64,000 nucleotides of DNA, from positions 124,001 to 188,000 of the forward strand of contig JAJZBZ010000005.1 of assembly GCA_021846275.1 (NCBI GenBank), in the 5' to 3' direction. The translations under genes were made by a program, and so were the position numbers. The stretch is from Acidobacteriota bacterium (lineage in GTDB: Bacteria > Acidobacteriota > Terriglobia > Terriglobales > Acidobacteriaceae). The notes beneath the pieces were generated by a model that searched no databases, was not told the DNA's origin, and saw only the letters and a list, made by a program, of their open reading frames with translations. Position 1 is the first letter of the stretch. Each line of letters opens with the position of its first letter. Shown piece by piece: positions 1-6,957 of this stretch.

Positions 1-1
1 G

Positions 2-2089
2 TCCTTCGAGAGAGACGGCGCTGCCGCTCATGAGGACGACGACGATGGGCTTGCCGGTTTGGGCGACGGTGTTGAGCAACTGAAGCTGCGCCGCGGGCAG
101 GGCGATTTTGGTGCGGTCGCCACCGGAGAAGCCGTCGATGTGGATGGGCATCTCTTCGCCTTCCAGTTGCGGCGAGAGACCGACGAAGGCGAGGACGACA
201 TCGGAGGCTTTGGCTGCGGCGGTGGCTTCGTCGAGCTGCGCCTGAGCGGGCGCGGCCCACTTGAGGAAGACGCCGCCGCCGGCCTGGTCGCCGGAGTGGG
301 TGTAGTCAAGCTGGAAGCTGTGGGGATGGGTGTCGGTGAAGTCGAGTGCGAAGCGGAGCGGCTTGGCAACGGACATGATGGGCGGCGCGGTGGGCGAAGC
401 TCCGGGAGCGAAGTGGAATTTGCCGGAGGTGGCTGCGCCGTGGCCGCCGACGAGGCTGCCGGAGGCGACGGATTTGCCGTCGAGGAGGACAGTGGTGGTA
501 TTTTTCGGCGAGTAGGGGAAGCTGTCGACGGCCTCGACGGTGAACTCGTAGTGGCCGGGCGCGGGCGGGGTGAAGGTGCCGGTGTAGCGTACGGAGTAAT
601 CGTGGGTGAGCAGGGCGGGAACGGGCGGGGAATCGCCCCAGTCGTCCTGAATGTCGGGTTCGGTGAGAGTGGCGACGGGGCGTCCGGTGAAGTCGGTGGT
701 GGGGAAGTAATCGACGCGAAGGCCGGCGGGACCGAAGGCGGTGCGGGCGACGGGCGACTGGAAGCCGGTGGCGAGCGTGGCACCCTGAGCGTAGTGAATG
801 ACGGAGCCGGGGAATTGGGCGAGGATGCCGTCGATGGGTTCGGTGGGATGGAGCGGGATGCCGTTGTAGTTGCCGGTGAGGGCGTAGAACTGGTCGGCGT
901 TGGGGCCGAGGACGGCGATGCTGGCCGGGGCGTGGGCGAGCGGAAGGATACCGTTATTGCGGAGCAGGACGATGGACTCCTCGGCGGCACGTTCGGCGCT
1001 GGCGCGATGAGCGGCGGAGGCGTCTTCGCGGAAGGGAATGCGGTCGTAGGCGCTGGCGCCGGGCGGATCAAAAAAGCCGAGGGCGAAGCGCGCCGTATAA
1101 AGGCGTTCGGCGGCGCGGGTGACGAGGTCTTCGCTGACGAGGCCCTGGCGGACGGCGCTGGCGAGGGTGTTGAAACCGGGAGACCAGATGCTGCAGGAGA
1201 GATCGGTGCCGGACTGGAGGGCAAGCGCGGCGGCGTGGGGGATGTCGGGCGCGTTGTGGTGGCCGCTGGTCACGTCGACGATGGCTCCGCAGTCGCTGAC
1301 GACGAAGCCGGTGAATCCCCAGGCTTTGCGGAGGTGATCCTGGAGGAGGTTGGTGTTGGCGCAGGCGGCGTTTCCGTCGATGGCGTTGTAGGCGCACATG
1401 ACGGACTGGACGTGGCCGTCGATGACGGTGGCGCGGAAGGCGGGCAGGTAGGTTTCTTCGAGGTCGCGTGGGGAGGGATGAACGTCGAAGACGTGGCGCA
1501 GGGATTCGGGGCCGCTGTGGACGGCGAAGTGCTTGCTGGTGGCGATGGCTTTGGGGTGGTCAGGGTCGTCGCCCTGGACGCCGGTGACGAAGGCGACGCC
1601 CATCCGGGCGGTGAGGAATGGGTCTTCGCCGTAGGTTTCCTGGCCGCGTCCCCAGCGTGGGTCGCGGAAGATGTTGATGTTGGGCGACCAGAAGGTGAGG
1701 CCGTAGAAGATGCGGTGATTGCCCTCGCGCTGGGCATGGTTGTATTTGGCGCGGCCCTCGGTGGCGATGACGTCGCCCATCTGGTGGACGGCGACCGTGT
1801 CCCAGGTGGCGGCCATGCCGATGGCCTGGGGAAAGACGGTGGCGTAACCGGCGCGGGCGACGCCGTGGAGCGCTTCGTTCCAGGTCTGGTAATCGGGCAC
1901 GCCGAGGCGCGGGATGGCCGGCGCCCAGTCTTCGAGCTGCGAGGCTTTTTCGTCGAGAGTCATGCGGGAGACGAGATCGTGAGCGCGGGCAGCGGGCGAG
2001 AGCTGCGTGTTCTGGTAAGCGGGCGGCTGAGCGAGGGCGACGGCGAAGCTGGCGGCGAGCGCGAACAGGGCAGGGAAGCGTGTGGGCAT
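2..2089 (-). CDS. Secreted glycoside hydrolase family 3 (beta-xylosidase/beta-glucosidase type) with inserted PA14 domain, 3' end missing
   Basis: The minus strand is open from an ATG at 2089, preceded by GGAG, to the window edge, so about 696 residues are visible and the C-terminal fibronectin-like part is cut off. A signal peptide is followed by the GH3 N-terminal barrel with the motifs KHFAVHSGPE and GFVVSDCGAI. D266 in SDCGA is the expected nucleophile; this motif variant is common in xylan 1,4-beta-xylosidases and related beta-glucosidases. The second alpha/beta domain starts near residue 360 and is interrupted by a PA14-like carbohydrate-binding insert at about residues 455-615. It probably releases sugars from plant oligosaccharides in the periplasm. 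A sugar transporter is transcribed divergently, which suggests joint use. The exact substrate cannot be decided. Confidence 0.9.
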   Translation of the reverse strand, partial: MPTRFPALFALAASFAVALAQPPAYQNTQLSPAARAHDLVSRMTLDEKASQLEDWAPAIPRLGVPDYQTWNEALHGVARAGYATVFPQAIGMAATWDTVAVHQMGDVIATEGRAKYNHAQREGNHRIFYGLTFWSPNINIFRDPRWGRGQETYGEDPFLTARMGVAFVTGVQGDDPDHPKAIATSKHFAVHSGPESLRHVFDVHPSPRDLEETYLPAFRATVIDGHVQSVMCAYNAIDGNAACANTNLLQDHLRKAWGFTGFVVSDCGAIVDVTSGHHNAPDIPHAAALALQSGTDLSCSIWSPGFNTLASAVRQGLVSEDLVTRAAERLYTARFALGFFDPPGASAYDRIPFREDASAAHRASAERAAEESIVLLRNNGILPLAHAPASIAVLGPNADQFYALTGNYNGIPLHPTEPIDGILAQFPGSVIHYAQGATLATGFQSPVARTAFGPAGLRVDYFPTTDFTGRPVATLTEPDIQDDWGDSPPVPALLTHDYSVRYTGTFTPPAPGHYEFTVEAVDSFPYSPKNTTTVLLDGKSVASGSLVGGHGAATSGKFHFAPGASPTAPPIMSVAKPLRFALDFTDTHPHSFQLDYTHSGDQAGGGVFLKWAAPAQAQLDEATAAAKASDVVLAFVGLSPQLEGEEMPIHIDGFSGGDRTKIALPAAQLQLLNTVAQTGKPIVVVLMSGSAVSLEG

Positions 2090-2207
2090 GAGGATTTTCT
2101 CCGAGGTGCAGGCGCGGCGATGGTGGGACGCGCCGGGAAAACTGTGAGTGGAGCGCAAGAGAACTGTATCGGAGCGGGCGCAGGTCTGGCTACTGGGTGG
2201 TTCGCGG

Positions 2208-2235
2208 AGTATATCGGTTTATTCAAGGGGAACAA
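2208..2235 (-). promoter_or_regulatory. Possible sigma-70 promoter of the GH3 gene
   Basis: On the minus strand TTGTTC is followed after 16 bp by TATACT, about 120 bp upstream of the GH3 start codon. The -10 is good (5/6) and the -35 weak. Confidence 0.3.
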
Positions 2236-2309
2236 CTCAGGGATGGATGGACGGCTGTTTGGCTGGTGCGGCTGGGCTTTGATGCAGCCGGGCGGCGTTG
2301 TGTTTGGCT

Positions 2310-2318
2310 TGGTATGAT
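2310..2318 (+). promoter_or_regulatory. Possible extended -10 promoter of the sugar porter gene
   Basis: TGG-TATGAT fits an extended -10 (TGnTATAAT) and lies 53 bp upstream of the transporter start codon. No convincing -35 is seen. Confidence 0.3.
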
Positions 2319-2371
2319 GGCGGTGATTTTTCCAACGGCGATCCAGGCGGGAACCGAGGACGGAGCGAGCG

Positions 2372-3700
2372 ATGCGACCGAATGGGTATCTGATGCGGGC
2401 GACGGCCAGCGGCGCGCTGGGCGGGCTGCTGTTTGGGTTTGACACGGTGGTGATCTCCGGGGTGATGGAGGCGCTGACGCGGCTGTATGGGCTGAGCGAC
2501 CGGGCGCAGGGTCTGACGGTGTCGATTGCGGTGGTGGGGACGGTGCTGGGCGCGATGACGGCGGGAGCGATTGCGCAGCGGCTGGGCGGGCGCGAGACGC
2601 TGCGCGGGACGGCGGTGATCTATGTGATTTCCGCGCTGGGCTGCGCGCTGGCGTGGAACTGGACGGCGCTGCTGGGATTTCGTTTTCTGGGCGGGCTGGG
2701 GATTGGGGCAAGTTCGGTGCTGGGTCCGGTGTATATTGCCGAGCTGGCTCCGGCGCAGTGGCGCGGGCGGCTGGTGGGTACGTTTCAGGTGAACGTGGTG
2801 CTGGGAATTCTGCTGGCGTATGCGTCGAATCTGGGGGTGAGGCTGCTGCACCTGGGCGCGATGGAGTGGCGTGTGCAGTTGGGGATGGCGGCGATTCCGG
2901 CGGTGTTATTCCTGGCGATGCTGTTCGGGATTCCGCGCAGCCCGCGATGGTCGGTTTCGCAGAGGCGGATTGACGAGGCGCTGGAAGTGCTGCGGCGAAT
3001 GGGCGATCCGGAGCCGGAGCGCGAGCTGGCGGAGATGGAAGAGGCTCTGCGCGAGAGCCACGCTACGGCCCATGAGCCGGTGTTTCAGTGGAAGTACCGG
3101 TATCCGCTGTTTCTGGCGATTACGATCGGGGCGTTCAATCAACTGGCGGGGATCAATGCGATTTTGTACTACCTGCCGCGCATCTTCGCTTCGGCGGGAT
3201 TCAGCCAGTTGTCGGGCGATGTGCAGTCGATTGCGATTGGCGCGACGAATCTGGTGTTCACGCTGGTGGGAATGGCGCTGATTGACCGGCTGGGACGGAA
3301 GACGCTGCTGCTGATTGGCGCGGCGGGGACGGCGGCGTGTCTGGCGGGCGTGTCGTGGGTGTTTCTGTCGCACAGCCATCCGGCGGCGCTGCTGTGGCTG
3401 CTGGTGGCCTATATTGCGTTCTTCGCGGTCTCGCAGGGGGCGGTGATCTGGGTGTATATCGGCGAGGTGTTTCCCAACGCGGTGCGCAACAAGGGGCAGA
3501 GCGTGGGCAACAGCGCGCACTGGATTACCAATGCGGCGATTGCGTTTGCGTTTCCCGTGCTGGCGGCGCGGGCCGGCGGCGCGCCGTTTGTGTTCTTTGC
3601 GGCGATGACGGTGGTGCAGTTTGTGACGGTGCTGCTGGTGTATCCGGAGACCAAGGGGCAGACGCTGGAGGCGCTGCAGAAGCGGCTGGTGCGGGCATAG
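2372..3700 (+). CDS. MFS sugar porter (sugar:H+ symporter, XylE/GLUT type)
   Basis: A 442-residue inner-membrane transporter with twelve predicted hydrophobic segments. Sugar-porter signatures are visible in order: GLLFGFDTVVISG in helix 1, a GRR/RGR-type loop, SPRW after helix 6, QLAGINAILYY in helix 7 (the hexose-binding QL.GIN motif), DRLGRK between helices 8 and 9, and PETKG near the C-terminus. Family members import monosaccharides such as xylose, glucose or galactose with protons. The start at 2372 has GGAG upstream; a second in-frame ATG lies seven codons later. Next to the divergent GH3 glycosidase it likely imports the released monosaccharide; that is inference from position. Confidence 0.9.
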   Translation: MRPNGYLMRATASGALGGLLFGFDTVVISGVMEALTRLYGLSDRAQGLTVSIAVVGTVLGAMTAGAIAQRLGGRETLRGTAVIYVISALGCALAWNWTALLGFRFLGGLGIGASSVLGPVYIAELAPAQWRGRLVGTFQVNVVLGILLAYASNLGVRLLHLGAMEWRVQLGMAAIPAVLFLAMLFGIPRSPRWSVSQRRIDEALEVLRRMGDPEPERELAEMEEALRESHATAHEPVFQWKYRYPLFLAITIGAFNQLAGINAILYYLPRIFASAGFSQLSGDVQSIAIGATNLVFTLVGMALIDRLGRKTLLLIGAAGTAACLAGVSWVFLSHSHPAALLWLLVAYIAFFAVSQGAVIWVYIGEVFPNAVRNKGQSVGNSAHWITNAAIAFAFPVLAARAGGAPFVFFAAMTVVQFVTVLLVYPETKGQTLEALQKRLVRA

Positions 3701-3762
3701 GCCGAGGCTTCGATGAATGGGTGATCCGATTGGATTCCGGCTGCGGACGCGGCGGGAAACCA

Positions 3763-3791
3763 TTGACTTGGCGGCGGATTTTCGGTATTCT
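3763..3791 (+). promoter_or_regulatory. Sigma-70 promoter for rplM-rpsI
   Basis: TTGACT and TATTCT are separated by exactly 17 bp. Transcription would start near 3798, about 310 nt before the rplM start codon. Confidence 0.7.
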
Positions 3792-3797
3792 GAAGGC

Positions 3798-4109
3798 CTT
3801 GTGCGGAGTTGCGTCTCTGCTCTGGCTGGCAGCGAGGGAATTGTTGCGGCGGGAGTGGCAGGCGGGCAAAGCGTCAGGCATTGCCGAGCACTCGGTACTC
3901 TGGTTTCCCGGTCGTCCTGTGGCGTAAAGGGATGGGAGATCAGGACTTCGCGCAACGGTTCTCACGCAAACGAGCAGGTTTGGACGTGGGTTTCAGGAAG
4001 CCATGCGGAGTTGCGCATGGGCAGCGGGATTTGCGGGCGCGGAAGAGCGCAGCGCGGCAGACGACAGGCAGTTGAGATTTTTGAGGAATCGGGAAAGAGC
4101 AGGAGCGAG
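3798..4109 (+). other. Long 5' leader of rplM-rpsI, no gene
   Basis: About 310 nt lie between the predicted transcription start and the rplM start codon. I see no convincing coding sequence. The stretch is rich in short GC arms and could fold, which fits autoregulatory leaders known for ribosomal-protein operons, but I recognise no described leader family. The end carries the Shine-Dalgarno AGGAG just before the rplM ATG. Confidence 0.45.
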
Positions 4110-4544
4110 ATGTCAACGTTTATTCCGAGCGCAAAAGATACGGACCGGAAGTGGTTTGTGGTGGACGCCAGCGGCAAGACGCTGGGGCGTCTGGCGACGT
4201 CAGCGGCTGATGTGCTGAGCGGCAAGACGAATCCGAAGTATGTGCCGTACATGGACATGGGCGATCACGTGATTGTGATCAACGCCGAGAAGATTCGGCT
4301 GACGGGGCTGAAGTCGCAGCAGAAGGTGTATCGCCGGTATACGGGATTTCCGGGCGGACTGCGCGAGGAGTCGTTTGTGCGGCTGTTGCAGCGGAAGCCG
4401 GAGAAGATTGTGGAAGAGGCGATCAAGGGGATGCTGCCGAAGTCGAAGCTGGGCCGCCAGATGGCGACCAAGCTGAAGGTCTATCGCGGCGACCGCCATC
4501 CGCACGAGGCGCAGACGCCGGTGGCGATGGAATTGAAGGCGTAG
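4110..4544 (+). CDS. rplM: 50S ribosomal protein L13
   Basis: The 144-residue product matches L13 in length and sequence: [17 protein letters not shown] near the N-terminus, [30 protein letters not shown], and the C-terminal block [11 protein letters not shown]13 is an early-assembling large-subunit protein. The ATG at 4110 follows AGGAG and gives the expected N-terminus; the frame is open further upstream but that sequence is not L13-like. It is followed by rpsI after 69 bp, the standard L13-S9 operon, driven by the promoter near 3763. Confidence 0.97.
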   Translation: MSTFIPSAKDTDRKWFVVDASGKTLGRLATSAADVLSGKTNPKYVPYMDMGDHVIVINAEKIRLTGLKSQQKVYRRYTGFPGGLREESFVRLLQRKPEKIVEEAIKGMLPKSKLGRQMATKLKVYRGDRHPHEAQTPVAMELKA

Positions 4545-4613
4545 TTTCCGGAAGTGCTTGGCGCCGATGGCGCGGAGCGAAAGGCAAGAGCCTGAAGGGG
4601 CGAAAGAGAGCGT

Positions 4614-5009
4614 ATGGCAGAGCTGGTTCAATACTATGGAACGGGACGCCGGAAGTCGGCGATTGCCCGCGTGTTTCTTCGTCCGGGAACGGGCGAGTTC
4701 AAAGTGAACGGCAAGGCGTTTGCGGAGTACTTCGTGACCGAGCAGCAGCGGGTTTCAGCCAGGCGTTCGCTGGTGCTGACGGAGCTGCTGAGCACGTTTG
4801 ACGTGGTTACGACGGTGCGTGGCGGCGGCGTTGCGGCGCAGGCGGATGCGGTGAAGATGGGTTCGGCGCGCGCGCTGGTGGTCTTTAACCCGGAGCTGCG
4901 CAAGCTGCTGAAGAGCGAGAATCTGCTGACGCGCGATGCGCGCCAGAAAGAGCGCAAGAAGTATGGACAGCGTGGCGCGCGTGCCCGCTTCCAGTTCTCG
5001 AAGCGCTAG
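4614..5009 (+). CDS. rpsI: 30S ribosomal protein S9
   Basis: The 131-residue product begins with [14 protein letters not shown] and ends with the S9 hallmark tail ...RARFQFSKR. That tail reaches the ribosomal P site and contacts the tRNA anticodon arm. Internal [11 protein letters not shown] and ARALV..NPELR also match. It is cotranscribed with rplM. An inverted repeat lies 49 bp after the stop. Confidence 0.97.
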   Translation: MAELVQYYGTGRRKSAIARVFLRPGTGEFKVNGKAFAEYFVTEQQRVSARRSLVLTELLSTFDVVTTVRGGGVAAQADAVKMGSARALVVFNPELRKLLKSENLLTRDARQKERKKYGQRGARARFQFSKR

Positions 5010-5057
5010 TGGTTGTGGCGCTCCGGTTGTTCGGGGCGCTGGTTGTCGGCTGGTTTT

Positions 5058-5082
5058 CCGGCAGGCCATTAAGGTCTGCCGG
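5058..5082 (+). terminator. Strong stem-loop between rpsI and rpsB
   Basis: CCGGCAGGCC, loop ATTAA, GGTCTGCCGG: a 10-bp stem with one G-U pair. It has no T-run after it, so it may be a weak terminator, a processing site or part of an rpsB leader rather than a clean intrinsic terminator. Confidence 0.5.
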
Positions 5083-5174
5083 AGGATTGGTTCAGGTAGT
5101 ATCATTCCCGCTTCGGCGGACTTAATCCGGGCAAGGCGAATGCAAGCCCGGATGCAACGGATGAAGGAGTTCCA

Positions 5175-6044
5175 TTGGCTACGATCACGATGAAAGAACT
5201 GCTCGAAGCGGGCGTACACTTCGGGCACCAGACCAAGCGCTGGGATCCGCGGATGAAGGAGTATATCTTCGGAGAGCGCAACGGGATTTACATCATTGAC
5301 CTGCAGAAGACGCTGAAGATGTTCAAGGAAGCGTCGAAGTTCGTGACGGACCTCTGTTCGGAGGGTCGGACGATTCTGTTTGTGGGCACCAAGCGCCAGG
5401 CGCAGGAAGCGATTGCCGAAGAGGCAGGCCGCGCCGGGATGCCGTATATCAACCAGAGGTGGCTGGGAGGCCTGCTGACCAACTGGGTGACGGTGCAGAA
5501 GTCGGTGAAGCGGCTGCAGGAACTGGACGAGATGGCGACCGATGGCCGCTATGACCTGCTGACGAAGAAGGAAGTGATCAAGCTGGAGCGCGAGCGCAAG
5601 CATTTGCAGACGAACCTGGCCGGCATCAAGACGATGAAGCGGCTGCCGGATGCGATTTTCGTGGTGGACTCCAGCAATGAAGTGATTGCCGTGAAGGAAG
5701 CCAAGAAGCTGGGTATCACGGTGGTGGCGGTCGTCGATACGAACTGCGATCCGACGCTGGTCGATTACGTGATTCCGGGCAACGACGACGCGCTGCGCGC
5801 GATTCGTCTGTTTACGTCGAAGATTGCCGAGTCGGCGATTGAGGGCGCGAACCTGGTGGGCGACAAGCAGTTTGCCGAGGCCGTGGCGGAGCCGGTGGCC
5901 GAGGCCGAGGCTGAGCCAGCGGCGGAGGAAGCGACGGGCGAGGAAGTGGATCTGGAAGCAGTGCTGGGCGGCGGAATTCGCAAGGCTCCGGCATCGGTGA
6001 CGGCGATTGCCGAGGAGCCGGAAGCAGCGGAATCCGCTCTTTAA
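5175..6044 (+). CDS. rpsB: 30S ribosomal protein S2
   Basis: The 289-residue product starts [19 protein letters not shown], the S2 N-terminus, and contains [38 protein letters not shown] and the C-terminal [12 protein letters not shown] block. The start codon is TTG at 5175, chosen because AAGGAG sits five bases upstream; the ATG at 5190 would have poor spacing and cut the conserved N-terminus. After the S2 core an acidic, Ala/Glu-rich tail of about 60 residues extends to the end. The gene is followed by tsf, with a hairpin/T-run between them. Confidence 0.97.
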   Translation: MATITMKELLEAGVHFGHQTKRWDPRMKEYIFGERNGIYIIDLQKTLKMFKEASKFVTDLCSEGRTILFVGTKRQAQEAIAEEAGRAGMPYINQRWLGGLLTNWVTVQKSVKRLQELDEMATDGRYDLLTKKEVIKLERERKHLQTNLAGIKTMKRLPDAIFVVDSSNEVIAVKEAKKLGITVVAVVDTNCDPTLVDYVIPGNDDALRAIRLFTSKIAESAIEGANLVGDKQFAEAVAEPVAEAEAEPAAEEATGEEVDLEAVLGGGIRKAPASVTAIAEEPEAAESAL

Positions 6045-6077
6045 TCTTTTGCGCGGCATGAGCCGTGTACAAACAGA

Positions 6078-6110
6078 GCGTGGCCGCCGGAACATGGAGC
6101 CACGCTTTTT
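6078..6110 (+). terminator. Intrinsic terminator/attenuator between rpsB and tsf
   Basis: GCGTGGC, 14-nt loop, GCCACGC, then TTTTT. Because tsf follows 63 bp later on the same strand, it may act as partial termination that sets the S2:EF-Ts ratio. Confidence 0.75.
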
Positions 6111-6173
6111 GTGTGTGAGTCGAATGGGCGGAAGCCCAGGGCGAGAATTTCAAACAACGGAAAGTGAAGAAGG

Positions 6174-6830
6174 ATGGCAACGGTGAGCGTGAAGATTGAT
6201 GCAAAGCTGGTGAAGGAACTGCGGGAAAAGTCTGGCGCGCCGATGGGCGATTGCCTGAAGGCTCTGCAGGAAGCGAATGGGGATATTGAGGGCGCGTTTG
6301 TGGTGCTGCGCAAGCGGGGCATGGCCTCGGCGCAGAAGAAGGCCGCGCGGAGCACGAACGAGGGCGCGGTGGGAACGTATATTCACGCGGGCGGCAAGAT
6401 TGGCGTGCTGCTGGAGGTGAATTGCGAGAGCGACTTTGTGGCGCGCACGGATGATTTTCAGGAGCTGCTGAAGGATGTCTCGATGCACATTGCGGCGAGC
6501 GATCCGAAGTTTGTGCGTCCGGAGGACGTGACGCCGGAGGATCTGGAGCGCGAGCGCGAGATTTACAAGGCGCAGGCGTTGGCGACGGGCAAGCCGGCGG
6601 CAGTGGTGGAAAAGATTGCCGAGGGCAAGATGGCGAAGTTCTACGAAGAGGTCTGCCTGCTGGAGCAGCCGTTCATCAAGGACCAGTCGATTGCGGTGAA
6701 GGAGCTGATTGCGCAGAAGGTGGGCAAGCTGGGCGAGAACATCACGGTGCGGCGGTTTGCGCGCTTCAAGGTGGGCGACCCGAACTGGACCGTGGCGACG
6801 ACGAAGCAGGTGGAAGCGGCGGCGGAGTAG
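6174..6830 (+). CDS. tsf: Translation elongation factor Ts
   Basis: The 218-residue product is the short form of EF-Ts, the nucleotide-exchange factor for EF-Tu. The N-terminal UBA-like region VKELREKSGAPMGDCLKALQ is followed by the EF-Tu-contacting motif ESDFVARTDDF and, near the end, EEVCLLEQPFIKDQ. Compared with the E. coli protein (about 280 residues) the coiled-coil part of the second subdomain is shortened, as in many bacteria. An intrinsic terminator follows directly. pyrH, commonly next to tsf, is instead found 6.5 kb away on the other strand. Confidence 0.97.
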   Translation: MATVSVKIDAKLVKELREKSGAPMGDCLKALQEANGDIEGAFVVLRKRGMASAQKKAARSTNEGAVGTYIHAGGKIGVLLEVNCESDFVARTDDFQELLKDVSMHIAASDPKFVRPEDVTPEDLEREREIYKAQALATGKPAAVVEKIAEGKMAKFYEEVCLLEQPFIKDQSIAVKELIAQKVGKLGENITVRRFARFKVGDPNWTVATTKQVEAAAE

Positions 6831-6855
6831 TTCGGCAACGTATGCAGAGGTGAGG

Positions 6856-6882
6856 AACCCGGTGCGGAAGCGCCGGGTTTTT
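6856..6882 (+). terminator. Intrinsic terminator after tsf
   Basis: AACCCGG, 10-nt loop, CCGGGTT running into TTTTT, 26 bp after the tsf stop. Confidence 0.9.
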
Positions 6883-6957
6883 CGTTTTAAGATTACCGCG
6901 AGAGTATGGGAACGATATTATGGTCCGGTTACGCGATATTGACGAGGGATGGTGGCT

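Noticed and set aside
59-2317. Long plus-strand open frame, Gly/Asp/Val-rich, opposite the GH3 gene
   Set aside because: Antisense shadow. The minus-strand frame has full GH3 and PA14 motifs; the plus-strand product is low complexity with no domain.
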